In this document: piece after piece, positions 7,867-16,793 of the stretch
How positions within the stretch are numbered: position 1 is the first letter of the stretch
How the letters are laid out: each line of letters begins with the position of its first letter
Assembly: GCF_002891435.1 (NCBI RefSeq)
Contig: NZ_POUC01000028.1
Span: 1-37,920, forward strand
DNA: 37,920 nt
Direction of reading: 5' to 3'
Origin: Streptomyces cahuitamycinicus
GTDB taxonomy: Bacteria; Actinomycetota; Actinomycetes; Streptomycetales; Streptomycetaceae
Notes under the pieces: model-generated
The model's database searches: none
What the model was told of the DNA's origin: nothing
The model's input: only the letters and a program-made list of their open reading frames with translations
Made by a program: the position numbers and the translations under genes

Positions 7867-8925
7867 TCAGAGCTCCTGGGCGGGCCAGTCCAGCAGCCGC
7901 GCTCCGATCACCGCGGTCTGCAGCATGTAGCGGTGGGCCGGGTCGGCCGGGTTGGCGCCGGTGAGCTTGTGGATGCGTTCCAGCCGGTAGGTCAGGGCCC
8001 GCACGCTGAGGGTGAGACGGCGGGCCGCCTCGGCGGACACGCAGCCGGAGTCGAAGTAGGCGGTGAGGGTGTCCAGGAGGGGCTGGGCGCCGCCGCGGGC
8101 CGTGGTGAGCGGACCGAGGGTGGCGAGCACGAGTTCGGCCATGGCCTGCCGGTCGCGGGTGAGGACGGGGTAGACGAGCAGGTCGGCGGCGCGCAGGACC
8201 GGATCCTCCAGTTCCAGGCGCTCGGCGAGTTCCAGGGCGTTGAGCGCCTCCTCGTAGGAGTGGACGACGCCGCCGGGGCCGGACTGGGGGCGGCCGATGG
8301 CGACCCGGCCGCCGTCGGTGGCGGCATGCGCCTGCTTCGCGAAGTGGGCGAGAACCTCGTCCTGAGGGCCGGGGGCGATGCACAGCAGCCGGCCGTCCTT
8401 GGTGGTGAGCAGGATGCTGCGGTCGCCGAAGCGGGAGATGAGGGCGCGTTCCACCTGACGGGGCACCGGGTCGCCCTCCTCGTAGGCGGTCGGGCCCTCG
8501 GCGACGGCGACGGCATGGGCGTGCGAGAGGCGCAGGCCGAAGCGTTCGGCACGTTCGGCGAGGCGCCCGAGGTCGCTGCGGCCGTAGAGGAGGTCGTCGA
8601 TGAACTCGCGGCGTGCCGCCTCCTCCTGCCGTACGGCCTGGCGCTGAGCCCGCTCGAAGCCCTCGGCGAAGGCGTCCGTCACCTGCTGCACGGCGGCCAG
8701 GACGCTGTTCGCCGATATGAGGCCGGCCGGCCAGACCGCGCGCGCGGCGGTCAGATGGGCGCTGACCAGGGCCCGCAGCCCGTAGCCGGCGTCGGCCGCC
8801 TGCTCCCCGAGGGCCCGGCGTGAGGTGAGTTCCTCCCGGGTGAGGCGCCGGCCGGAGGCCGCGACCTCGGTCAGTATCCGGGCGTAGCCCGCCAGATACT
8901 CCTCCGGAATCTCCAACCCGACCAT
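7867..8925 (-). CDS. PucR/CdaR-type helix-turn-helix regulator
   Basis: A 352-residue cytoplasmic transcription regulator. The C-terminal ~60 residues form the PucR-type HTH: TLTAYFDSGCVSAEAARRL, then LSVRALTYRLERIHKLTG, with RALTYRLERI as recognition region. The centre (about 150-270) resembles the GGDEF-like domain of this class. The N-terminal ~130 residues are helical, with a conserved-looking AHLTAARAVW segment, and probably sense a ligand. The ATG at 8925 is preceded by a GGGGGGA ribosome site; the frame continues upstream to 9039 but that part is Arg/Cys rich and not domain-like. It is divergent from the YqiJ-like/flotillin operon, so control of that operon (or of the symporter downstream) is a reasonable guess but not shown. 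Confidence 0.85.
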   Translation of the reverse strand: MVGLEIPEEYLAGYARILTEVAASGRRLTREELTSRRALGEQAADAGYGLRALVSAHLTAARAVWPAGLISANSVLAAVQQVTDAFAEGFERAQRQAVRQEEAARREFIDDLLYGRSDLGRLAERAERFGLRLSHAHAVAVAEGPTAYEEGDPVPRQVERALISRFGDRSILLTTKDGRLLCIAPGPQDEVLAHFAKQAHAATDGGRVAIGRPQSGPGGVVHSYEEALNALELAERLELEDPVLRAADLLVYPVLTRDRQAMAELVLATLGPLTTARGGAQPLLDTLTAYFDSGCVSAEAARRLTLSVRALTYRLERIHKLTGANPADPAHRYMLQTAVIGARLLDWPAQEL

Positions 8926-9067
8926 GGTCCCCCCGAGTTCCTGACGCGTCTGACGGCTTCTTTGGCCGCTGACCGGCATGCAGACCCTAGACAACACTGC
9001 CGGGAACCGGCAATGCGCGGGTCTGCGCCGGCGATGCATGATGGGTCGCGGGGAGCACTACGGGGGA

Positions 9068-9105
9068 TTCCGGTGCCGGACACCGGCAGGTGCCCGACAC
9101 CGGAA
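9068..9105. promoter_or_regulatory. Interrupted palindrome between PucR-like gene and flotillin operon
   Basis: Twelve-base arms at 9068-9079 and 9094-9105 are complementary except for one position (core TTCCGGTG / CACCGGAA). The site sits in the divergent intergenic region, about 70 bases before the first gene of the flotillin operon. It could be an operator for the adjacent PucR-like regulator or a leader hairpin. Position is the only support. Confidence 0.35.
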
Positions 9106-9174
9106 ACCCTGAGAGAGCGATGCGCCTCCGAACACGGTTGACGGGCAGTGCGGACGGGACGGGAGGGGTACGGC

Positions 9175-9591
9175 ATGCGGACGTTGCTGTCGGTCGTCAC
9201 CGGTCCGCCCACGATTCTCCTGACCGCCGCCCTCGTCGTGCTGCTGTGCTTCTGGCTCCTCGTCGCGGCGGGCTTCACCTCGGCCGGCACCTTCGACGCG
9301 GACGCGAACCTCCACGCCTGGGGCATGGGCGGCGTACCCGTGGCGGTAGCCGTCTCCACGCTGACGGCCGTGGCCTGGTTCCTGAGCGTCGGAGGCGGCC
9401 TCCTGCTCGCCGCGTGCACGCCGCCGTGTCCCGCCGCCGGGCTGCTGCGCATGGTCCTGCCCATCGCGGCCCTGCCCGTCGCATGGCGACTGACCTGCCG
9501 GTTCGTACGCCCTCTGCACCGGCTCTTCCCCGACGAACCCGGCTCGCCCGATCGCGGCGAGGCACGGGATCACGTCCACCACGCCGCCTGA
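9175..9591 (+). CDS. Small YqiJ-like membrane protein (N-terminal half only)
   Basis: A 138-residue integral membrane protein with about three to four hydrophobic helices (roughly residues 11-34, 54-78 and 88-104) and a charged, His-rich tail. The N-terminal pattern (PPTILLTAALVVLLCFWLL, then GFTSAGTFDAD, then GVPVAVAVSTLTAVAWFLS) resembles the membrane part of YqiJ/NfeD-like proteins, which pair with YqiK-type flotillins. The C-terminal OB-fold domain usual in such partners is absent. The ATG at 9175 has GGGAGGGG just upstream; a GTG at 9148 in frame lies before that site and is less likely. The flotillin follows after 71 bases on the same strand, so a joint operon is likely. Role inferred from position: membrane partner of the flotillin. 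YqiJ relationship is a by-eye judgement. Confidence 0.7.
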   Translation: MRTLLSVVTGPPTILLTAALVVLLCFWLLVAAGFTSAGTFDADANLHAWGMGGVPVAVAVSTLTAVAWFLSVGGGLLLAACTPPCPAAGLLRMVLPIAALPVAWRLTCRFVRPLHRLFPDEPGSPDRGEARDHVHHAA

Positions 9592-9662
9592 GCAGTGCCC
9601 CGTCGGCCCGTGCCGCCGGCCCTCTCACGCTTCGATTTCCTCACGCCTCAAGGACGTTTGCC

Positions 9663-11699
9663 ATGAATGTCATCCTCTTGGGCGTCGGCGTGCTCGTCGC
9701 CGTCACCCTGCTCGCCGTGCTGGTCGTCTCCATCCTGTTCCGCAAGGTGGAGCAGGGCAAGGCGCTGATCGTCTCCAAGCTGCGGAAGGTCGACGTGACC
9801 TTCACCGGGCAGGTCGTGCTGCCCGTGCTGCACAAGGCCGAGGTGATGGACATCTCGGTGAAGGCCATCGAGATCACGCGGACCGGCAAGGACGGTCTGA
9901 TCTGCCAGGACAACATCCGCGCCGACATCCGGATCACGTTCTTCGTGAAGGTCAGCAAGACCGTCGAGGACGTCATCAAGGTCGCGCAGGCCGTCGGCAC
10001 CGCGCGGGCGAGCGACCGGGACACACTGCAGGAGCTGTTCCACGCGAAGTTCTCCGAGGCGCTGAAGACCGTCGGCAAGCAACTGGACTTCACCGACCTG
10101 TACACCAAGCGCGAGGAGCTGCGGTACCGGATCATCGAGGTCATCGGCGTCGACCTCAACGGCTACCACCTGGAGGACGCGGCGATCGACTACCTGGAGC
10201 AGACACCGGTCGCCCAGCTCGACCCGGCCAACGTCCTCGACGCCCAGGGCATCCGCAAGATCACCGAGTTGACGGCCGTGGAGCACGTGCGCACCAACGA
10301 GTTCCAGCGCCACGAGGAGAAGGAGATCACCCGGCAGAACGTCGACGCCCGCGAGGCCATCCTGGAGCTGGAGCGCCGCCAGGCCGACGCGGAGACCAAG
10401 CAGAAGCGGGAGATCGCTACCGTACGGGCCCGGGAGGAGGCCGAGACGGCGCGGGTGGTGGAGGAGGAGCGGCTGCGGGCCCAGGGCGCCTTCCTGGCCA
10501 CCGAGGAGAAGCTCGGCGTGCAGCGCGAGAACCAGGCCCGCGAGGTCGCCGTCGCCGCGAAGAACCGCGAGCGGGTCATCGCCATCGAGAACGAGCGCAT
10601 CGAGAAGGACCGGCTCCTCGAAGTCATCGGCAGGGAACGGGAGACGCAGCTGACCCGGATCGCCGCCGAGAAGGAGGTCGAGGCGGAGAAGCGGGACATC
10701 GCCGAGGTCATCCGCGAGCGCGTCGCCGTGGACCGCACGGTCGCCGAGCAGGAGGAGTCCATCAAGAAGCTGCGGGCCGTGGAGGAGGCGGAGCGGCAGC
10801 GGCAGACCGTGATCATCGCCGCCGAGGCCGAGGCGCAGGAGAAGCTGGTCAAGGACATCAAGGCCGCCGAGGCCGCCGAGCAGGCCGCCACGCACCGCGC
10901 CGCCGAGGAACTGACCCTGGCCGAGGCCCGGTTGAAGACGGCTGACCTCGACGCGCAGGCCAAGCTCCGCCTCGCCGAGGGCATCCAGGCAGAGGCGGCC
11001 GCCGAAGGGCTCGCAGCCGTCCAGGTCCGCGACAAGGAAGCCGACGTCACCGAGAAGGCGGGCCGCGCTGAGGCCGCCGCCACCGAGGCCCGGCTGCGGG
11101 CCGAGGCGGAAGGCGCGCAGGCCCAGGCCCTGGCGGAGGCCGCGGCCATCGGCGAGAAGCTCAAGGCCGAAGCCGAGGGCCTGACGCAGAAGGCCGCCGC
11201 CATGGCCGCCCTCGACGACGCCTCGCGCGGCCACGAGGAGTACCGGCTGCGCATCCAGGCCGACAAGGAGATCCGCCTCGCCGGGCTCGACATGCAACGG
11301 CAGGTCGCCGAGGCCCAGGCCACGGTGCTCGCCACCGGCCTGGAGAGCGCCGACATCAGCATCGTCGGCGGCGAGTCGGTCTTCTTCGACCGGCTGATGT
11401 CCTCCATCGCGCTCGGCAAGGGCGTCGACGGATTCGTCCAGCACTCCGAGACCGCTCAGGCACTGGCCCGGCCCTGGCTGGACGGCACCTCCAGCTTCAC
11501 CGACGACCTGGGCCGCATCCTCGGCTCGGTCTCCACGGCCGACGTGCAGAACCTGACCGTCTCGGCGCTGCTGCTGAAGCTGATGAAGACCGGCGGGACC
11601 GACTCGGGGCAGCTCCAGCAACTGCTCGACCGAGCCGGGGAGCTGGGCCTGGCGGACAAGCCGCTCACCACCCTGAACGGCAGCGCCGTCCACGCCTGA
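9663..11699 (+). CDS. Flotillin-like SPFH protein, YqiK type
   Basis: Membrane-anchored scaffold of the stomatin/prohibitin/flotillin group. Residues 1-26 form a single membrane segment, directly followed by the SPFH domain (about 27-200; FRKVEQGKALIVSKLRKVDV, later FFVKVSKTVEDVIKVAQAVG). From about 200 to 530 the protein is one long charged coiled coil rich in Glu/Ala/Arg, ending in the Ala/Glu repeats typical of flotillins (ARLRAEAEGAQAQALAEAAA and similar). The C-terminal ~130 residues contain ESADISIVGGESVFFDRLM and a globular tail. Length (678 aa) fits YqiK-type flotillins. Such proteins oligomerise on membranes and organise microdomains. A ribosome site AAGGA precedes the ATG. It lies between a YqiJ-like membrane gene and a giant AAA ATPase gene, suggesting the three products act together. 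Confidence 0.92.
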   Translation: MNVILLGVGVLVAVTLLAVLVVSILFRKVEQGKALIVSKLRKVDVTFTGQVVLPVLHKAEVMDISVKAIEITRTGKDGLICQDNIRADIRITFFVKVSKTVEDVIKVAQAVGTARASDRDTLQELFHAKFSEALKTVGKQLDFTDLYTKREELRYRIIEVIGVDLNGYHLEDAAIDYLEQTPVAQLDPANVLDAQGIRKITELTAVEHVRTNEFQRHEEKEITRQNVDAREAILELERRQADAETKQKREIATVRAREEAETARVVEEERLRAQGAFLATEEKLGVQRENQAREVAVAAKNRERVIAIENERIEKDRLLEVIGRERETQLTRIAAEKEVEAEKRDIAEVIRERVAVDRTVAEQEESIKKLRAVEEAERQRQTVIIAAEAEAQEKLVKDIKAAEAAEQAATHRAAEELTLAEARLKTADLDAQAKLRLAEGIQAEAAAEGLAAVQVRDKEADVTEKAGRAEAAATEARLRAEAEGAQAQALAEAAAIGEKLKAEAEGLTQKAAAMAALDDASRGHEEYRLRIQADKEIRLAGLDMQRQVAEAQATVLATGLESADISIVGGESVFFDRLMSSIALGKGVDGFVQHSETAQALARPWLDGTSSFTDDLGRILGSVSTADVQNLTVSALLLKLMKTGGTDSGQLQQLLDRAGELGLADKPLTTLNGSAVHA

Positions 11700-11712
11700 C
11701 CCGCCCCTTCAC

Positions 11713-11749
11713 GTCCGGAGCCGCCGCACAGGGGACGGCGGCTCCGGAC
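11713..11749 (+). terminator. 14-bp stem-loop between flotillin and ATPase genes
   Basis: Perfect 14-base arms (11713-11726 and 11736-11749) around a 9-base loop, starting 13 bases after the flotillin stop. It resembles a Streptomyces terminator and may reduce read-through into the ATPase gene, allowing flotillin to be made in excess. No U-run follows. Confidence 0.65.
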
Positions 11750-11839
11750 CGTCCCTTCACCGCGTCCGGGTGCAGCGCCGCGTAGGCCGCGACGAACCCG
11801 CCGCGGACCGGCCTCGACCGACTTCCCGAAAGGCACGCC

Positions 11840-14800
11840 ATGACGATCGGCCCGGACGCCGGCACGTACGAGGTGCTGCGCGACCGTCTCACCGCGCAGG
11901 CCGCCGAACTCGCCCGGCGCGCCGAGGCGCTCAACGCCCGGCGGAGCGAGGAGTTCGGCTCGACGCGGCTCGAACTCGCCGGATCCGGGCGCCTGCGCAC
12001 GGACCACGCCGCGGTCCCCAGGGACGTCGTGGCGGTGGGCGCCGCCCTGCTCGTCGGCTCCAACGCCGTCCCGAGCCGGGAGGCGGACACGCGCGTCGGC
12101 GACGTCCTGGCCCTGTACGACCGCGACCTGGAGCGGCTGCCCGACGACGCCGTGCCCGGCCTGCTCGACGACCCCGCCTTCGTCCGCGAGTTCGGCGCCC
12201 TGCACCGCTACTACCGCCAGGCTCGCCTCCTCCGGCTCCGCCGCACCGAGGGCAGGCTGCTCGCCGTGTTCCAGACCGGCGAGAAGGCCGACGACACACG
12301 GGTGCTGCGCTGGGCCCTGTCCGACGACGGAGCGGTCAGGTTCCTGGACGCCCGGGGCGAGCGCGACCACGTCCTGCCGCCGTCCCACGACGTCGAATGG
12401 ACCGACACCACGCGCGAGAACCACGTCCTCGGACGGCACCCGCACGTCTCCGTCCGGGGCGAGGTGTTCGTCTCCACGGTCGGCGGTGTCCTCACCGTGA
12501 AGACCGACGACGACACCGAGACGGCAGAGGGCGTCCACACCGAGCCCGTGGACGAGCCGCTGCAGTCCCTGGCGGACGCGGACATCGCTTACGCGCGCGT
12601 GGGCGCCCTGATCCTCCTGCGCGTCCGCCCCTACAAGGAGGACACCGACCGCCACCTGGTGTTCAACACCCTCACCAGGGCCGTCGTCCGCCTCGACGGC
12701 ATAGGCCGGGCATGCCGCCGTCTGCCCGAGGACCAGGGGATCGTCTTCCCGGGCGGCTACTGCCTGGCCGCCGGCACCCACAAGACGTACGAACTGGACA
12801 CGACCGAGCTGGAGTTCGAAAGGGAGATCCGCTCCCCGAACGGCGAGGACGTGCTGTACGCCTTCCACGCGCGCGTGGAGGGCCGCAGCCTCCTCCTGCC
12901 GTACAACACGATCCGCAAGGAGATGGCGGCCCCCCTGTCCTGCCACGGCTGGGCGCTCTTCGACGACGGCGCGCTCGCCATCCTCCGGGCCGACCTCGAC
13001 GAACCGCAGCGCGTCCACCCCGTACAGCTGTGGAACTCCCCGTACGTCTCGGACACCTACGCCGCCGCCCAGCCGGCCGGCACCGGACCCCTGGCCCGCA
13101 TCGGCAACGCCGACCTCGTGCGCGGCATCGCCGACTGCCTCTCCATCACGGGCGCCGTCGCCGACACGGCCCCCACGAGCGAGGTGTACGAGGCGCTGCT
13201 GGCCGCCTGCTCCCGGGCGGCGGACACCCACCACTGGCTGGGCGACCCCGAACTCGGCGACCTCCACACCCCGCTGGCTCAACTACACGACACGGCCCAG
13301 CAGGTCCTGGCCGAGTTCGCGACCGTCCAGGCCCTCACCCGGCAGGCCGAGGACGCGCTCACCGAAGCCGCCGCGCGGGTCGCCGAGGTCGTGCGACGCC
13401 TGCGTGGCGAGTCCGCGCGCAGCGCGGCGGACTGGGTGACCGGCCTGACCGAACTGCGCCGGGCGCAAGGTCATCTGCTCACCCTCAAGGACATGCGGTA
13501 CGCGGACACCGCCCGCATCGACGACCTCGCCGCCGCCACCGAGTCCGACCTCGCCGCCTTCGGCCGGCGCGCCTTGGCTCACCTCGCCCGCGAGGACGCC
13601 TTCGCCGGCCACCACGCGCAGGTCGAGCAGCTCGTCGCCGATGCCGAGGCGATCGCCACCGCGGCCGAGGCGACGCCCGTGGCCGCCCGCACGGACGAAC
13701 TGGCCGACGGGCTGCGCACGGTGACCGAGGTCGTCGCCGGCCTCGACATCGGCGACGCCACCGTCCGCACCGCGATCCTGGAGCGCATCGCCGAGGTCCT
13801 CGGCGGCGTCAACCGCGCCCGCGCCGCCCTCGACGGCCGTCGCCGCGCACTCCTCGACCGGGAGGGACGGGCCGAGTTCACCGCCGAGTTCGCCCTGCTC
13901 GGCCAGTCCGTCACCGGCGCGCTCGCCGCCGCGGACAGCCCCGAGGCGTCTGACGAGCAGCTCGCCCGCCTGCTCGTACAGGTGGAGAACCTGGAGTCGA
14001 GGTTCGCCGAGTTCGACGACTTCCTCACCACCCTCGCCGACAAGCGCGACGAGATCCACGAGGCGTTCTCCGCCCGTAGGCAGACCCTCGCCGACGCCCG
14101 CGCCCGGCGCGCCGAACGCCTGGCCGACTCGGCGGCCCGCGTCCTGCGGACCGTCGCCCGCCGGGCCGCCGCCCAGCCGGACGCGGACGCCGTCGCCACG
14201 TACTTCACCTCCGACCCGATGCCCGCCAAGGTCCGCCGCACCGCCGGCGAACTGCGCGACCTCGGCGACCAGGTGCGGGCCGAGGAACTGGACGGCCGCC
14301 TCAAGGCCGCCCGTCAGGAGGCGCTCCGCGCCCTGCGCGACCGCACCGACCTGTACGCCGACGACGGCCGCACGATCCGCCTCGGCACCCACCGCTTCGC
14401 CGTCAACACCCAGCCTCTCGACCTCACCCTCGTCCCGCACGGCGACACCCTCGCCTTCGCCCTGACCGGCACCGACTACCGCTCCCCGGTGACGGACCCC
14501 GACTTCGGCGCCACCCGCCCGTACTGGGACCGTCCCCTGCCCTCGGAGTCGCCCGAGGTCTACCGCGCCGAGTACCTCGCCGCCCGCCTGCTGGACGAAC
14601 ACGGACCCGAGGCCGTGGCGGAGGCCGACCTGCCCGCCCTCGTACGACAGGCCGCCGAGTCGGCGTACGACGAGGGCTACGAGCGCGGGGTCCACGACCA
14701 CGACGCGACAGCGGTCCTCACCGCGCTCCTGCGCCTGTACGAGGGCGCCGGCCCGCTGCGTCACGAACCTGCCGCACGAGCAGCCGCCCAGATGTTCTGG

Positions 14801-16708
14801 GCACACGGCACGACGGACGGGGAGCGGCAGGACTGGACCCGGCGAGCGGTGTCCCTGGCCCGCGCCCGGGACACCTTCGGCCTGACCCCCGCCATCGCCG
14901 ACCTGAGGCGGGAGCTGGCCGAAGTCGCGGGCGGAGAAGCGGCGGCCGCGTACCTCTTCGAGGAACTGACCAGCGGCCCGCCCGGCTTCGTCATCAGCGC
15001 CGGCACCCGCACCCTGCTGGACAAGTTCCGCCGCACCGTGGGCACCCCGGCCTACGACGACGACCTCACCGCGCTCACCGACCCCGCTGCCCGGAAGCAA
15101 CTGGTCGAGGCATGGCTGACCGCGTACGCCACCGCCACCGGAACCGACCTCACCCCCGGCGACCTGGCCGAGGCGGTGGCCGCCGAACTCTGCCCCGGCC
15201 TGACCCGCTACGAGTCCGACGCACCGCTCACCGAGACCGTAACGGGCCTGCGCGGCACCCACCCCCGCGTCACCGGCCGTGCCCTCACGGTCCGTGTCGA
15301 CGAACTCCTCGCCCGGACGCGGCGGTTCCGCACCCACGACGTACCCGGCCACCGCGCCTACCAGCACCGCCGCACCGCCCTGGTGGACGCCGAGCACACC
15401 CGCCTCCGCCTGGACGAGTACCGGCCCCGCGTGATGTCGGCGTTCGTACGCAGCAGGCTCATCGACGAGGTGTACCTCCCGCTCGTCGGTGACAGCCTCG
15501 CCAAGCAGCTCGGCACCACGGGCGACTCCAAGCGCACCGACTCCGGCGGGCTGCTCCTGCTCATCTCCCCGCCCGGCTACGGCAAGACGACCCTCATGGA
15601 GTACGTCGCCGACCGGCTCGGCATGATCCTCGTGAAGGTCGACGGTCCCGCACTCGGCCACACCGTCACCTCGCTCGACCCGACCGACGCCCCGAACGCC
15701 ACCGCCCGCCAGGAGATCGAGAAGATCAACTTCGCTCTGGCGGCGGGCAACAACACCCTCCTCTACCTGGACGACATCCAGCACACCTCGCCCGAACTGC
15801 TCCAGAAGTTCATCCCCCTCTGCGACGCCACCCGCCGCATCGAGGGCGTGCGGGACGGCGAACCGCGCACCTACGACCTGCGCGGCAAACGCTTCGCGGT
15901 CTGCATGGCCGGCAACCCCTACACCGAGTCCGGCAGCCGCTTCCAGGTGCCCGACATGCTCGCCAACCGCGCCGACGTGTGGAACCTCGGCGACGTCCTG
16001 ACCGGCAAGGCCGACGCCTTCGCGCTCAGCTTCATCGAGAACGCCCTCACCGCCAACCCGGTCCTCGCCCCGCTCGCCGGCCGCGAGCGCACCGACCTGG
16101 ACCTGCTGATCCGCCTCGCGCAGGGCGACCCGGCGGCTCGCGCGGACCGCCTGACCCATCCGTACGCCCCCGCGGAGCTGGACCGGATCCTGGCCGTACT
16201 GCGTCACCTGCTCACCGCCCGGGAGACGGTCCTGGCCGTGAACGCGGCGTACATCGCCTCGGCGGCCCAGTCGGACACCGCGCGCACGGAACCGCCCTTC
16301 CGGCTCCAGGGCTCCTACCGCACCATGAACAAGATCGCCCAGCGCGTCCAGCCCGTCATGAACGACGTCGAACTGGCCGCGCTGATCGACGACCAGTACC
16401 GGGCCGAGGCCCAGACCCTCACCACCGGTGCCGAGGCCAATCTCCTCAAGCTCGCCGAGCTGCGCGGCACTCTCACAGCCGAGCGGTCGGCGCGCTGGGC
16501 CGAGGTGAAGGCGGCCCATGTCCGAGCCCAGTCCCTCGGCGGCCCCGAGGACGACCAACTCACCCGGGCCGTCTGTGCCCTCGGTCTCCTGGCCGACCGG
16601 ATCGCAGCCGTCGAGTCGGCGATCAACCGGGTGGGCGACCCGCGCCACCTGATCGCCAACCCCGCGGCTCGCCCTGCCGCACGGCCGGTGCCGGGCGGCG
16701 GGGACTGA
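11840..16708 (+). CDS. Giant coiled-coil AAA ATPase, 'DNA repair ATPase' (DUF3686-like) type
   Basis: A 1622-residue protein with three parts. Residues about 1-460 form an N-terminal region rich in beta structure, with ENHVLGRHPHVSVRGEVFVS and VFNTLTRAVVRLDGIG, resembling the DUF3686 part of annotated DNA repair ATPases. Residues about 480-860 form long Ala/Glu/Arg coiled coils. The C-terminal third carries an AAA module: Walker A SPPGYGKTT (Lys1249), Walker B LLYLDDIQ (Asp1311-Asp1312), a sensor-like VCMAGNPYTESG, and an arginine-rich lid region. The fold is MoxR/dynein-like in flavour. It has no membrane segment, so it is probably cytoplasmic and may be recruited by the flotillin upstream. 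ATG at 11840 with GAAAGG upstream. The DNA-repair label is inherited from annotation of the family; the true role is not known. Could equally be a membrane-remodelling or defence ATPase. Confidence 0.82.
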   Translation: MTIGPDAGTYEVLRDRLTAQAAELARRAEALNARRSEEFGSTRLELAGSGRLRTDHAAVPRDVVAVGAALLVGSNAVPSREADTRVGDVLALYDRDLERLPDDAVPGLLDDPAFVREFGALHRYYRQARLLRLRRTEGRLLAVFQTGEKADDTRVLRWALSDDGAVRFLDARGERDHVLPPSHDVEWTDTTRENHVLGRHPHVSVRGEVFVSTVGGVLTVKTDDDTETAEGVHTEPVDEPLQSLADADIAYARVGALILLRVRPYKEDTDRHLVFNTLTRAVVRLDGIGRACRRLPEDQGIVFPGGYCLAAGTHKTYELDTTELEFEREIRSPNGEDVLYAFHARVEGRSLLLPYNTIRKEMAAPLSCHGWALFDDGALAILRADLDEPQRVHPVQLWNSPYVSDTYAAAQPAGTGPLARIGNADLVRGIADCLSITGAVADTAPTSEVYEALLAACSRAADTHHWLGDPELGDLHTPLAQLHDTAQQVLAEFATVQALTRQAEDALTEAAARVAEVVRRLRGESARSAADWVTGLTELRRAQGHLLTLKDMRYADTARIDDLAAATESDLAAFGRRALAHLAREDAFAGHHAQVEQLVADAEAIATAAEATPVAARTDELADGLRTVTEVVAGLDIGDATVRTAILERIAEVLGGVNRARAALDGRRRALLDREGRAEFTAEFALLGQSVTGALAAADSPEASDEQLARLLVQVENLESRFAEFDDFLTTLADKRDEIHEAFSARRQTLADARARRAERLADSAARVLRTVARRAAAQPDADAVATYFTSDPMPAKVRRTAGELRDLGDQVRAEELDGRLKAARQEALRALRDRTDLYADDGRTIRLGTHRFAVNTQPLDLTLVPHGDTLAFALTGTDYRSPVTDPDFGATRPYWDRPLPSESPEVYRAEYLAARLLDEHGPEAVAEADLPALVRQAAESAYDEGYERGVHDHDATAVLTALLRLYEGAGPLRHEPAARAAAQMFWAHGTTDGERQDWTRRAVSLARARDTFGLTPAIADLRRELAEVAGGEAAAAYLFEELTSGPPGFVISAGTRTLLDKFRRTVGTPAYDDDLTALTDPAARKQLVEAWLTAYATATGTDLTPGDLAEAVAAELCPGLTRYESDAPLTETVTGLRGTHPRVTGRALTVRVDELLARTRRFRTHDVPGHRAYQHRRTALVDAEHTRLRLDEYRPRVMSAFVRSRLIDEVYLPLVGDSLAKQLGTTGDSKRTDSGGLLLLISPPGYGKTTLMEYVADRLGMILVKVDGPALGHTVTSLDPTDAPNATARQEIEKINFALAAGNNTLLYLDDIQHTSPELLQKFIPLCDATRRIEGVRDGEPRTYDLRGKRFAVCMAGNPYTESGSRFQVPDMLANRADVWNLGDVLTGKADAFALSFIENALTANPVLAPLAGRERTDLDLLIRLAQGDPAARADRLTHPYAPAELDRILAVLRHLLTARETVLAVNAAYIASAAQSDTARTEPPFRLQGSYRTMNKIAQRVQPVMNDVELAALIDDQYRAEAQTLTTGAEANLLKLAELRGTLTAERSARWAEVKAAHVRAQSLGGPEDDQLTRAVCALGLLADRIAAVESAINRVGDPRHLIANPAARPAARPVPGGGD

Positions 16709-16732
16709 GACGCGACGTGTGCGTCCGCTCCG

Positions 16733-16781
16733 AGAGGTCCAGGCGCTCCACGACCGCCCGTCGTGGAGCGCCTGGACCTCT
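16733..16781. terminator. Bidirectional terminator, 22-bp stem
   Basis: Two perfectly complementary 22-base arms (16733-16754 and 16760-16781) separated by a 5-base loop, located between the convergent ATPase and pyruvate oxidase genes. The strongest hairpin in the window. Confidence 0.88.
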
Positions 16782-16793
16782 GGGGCCCTGGGG

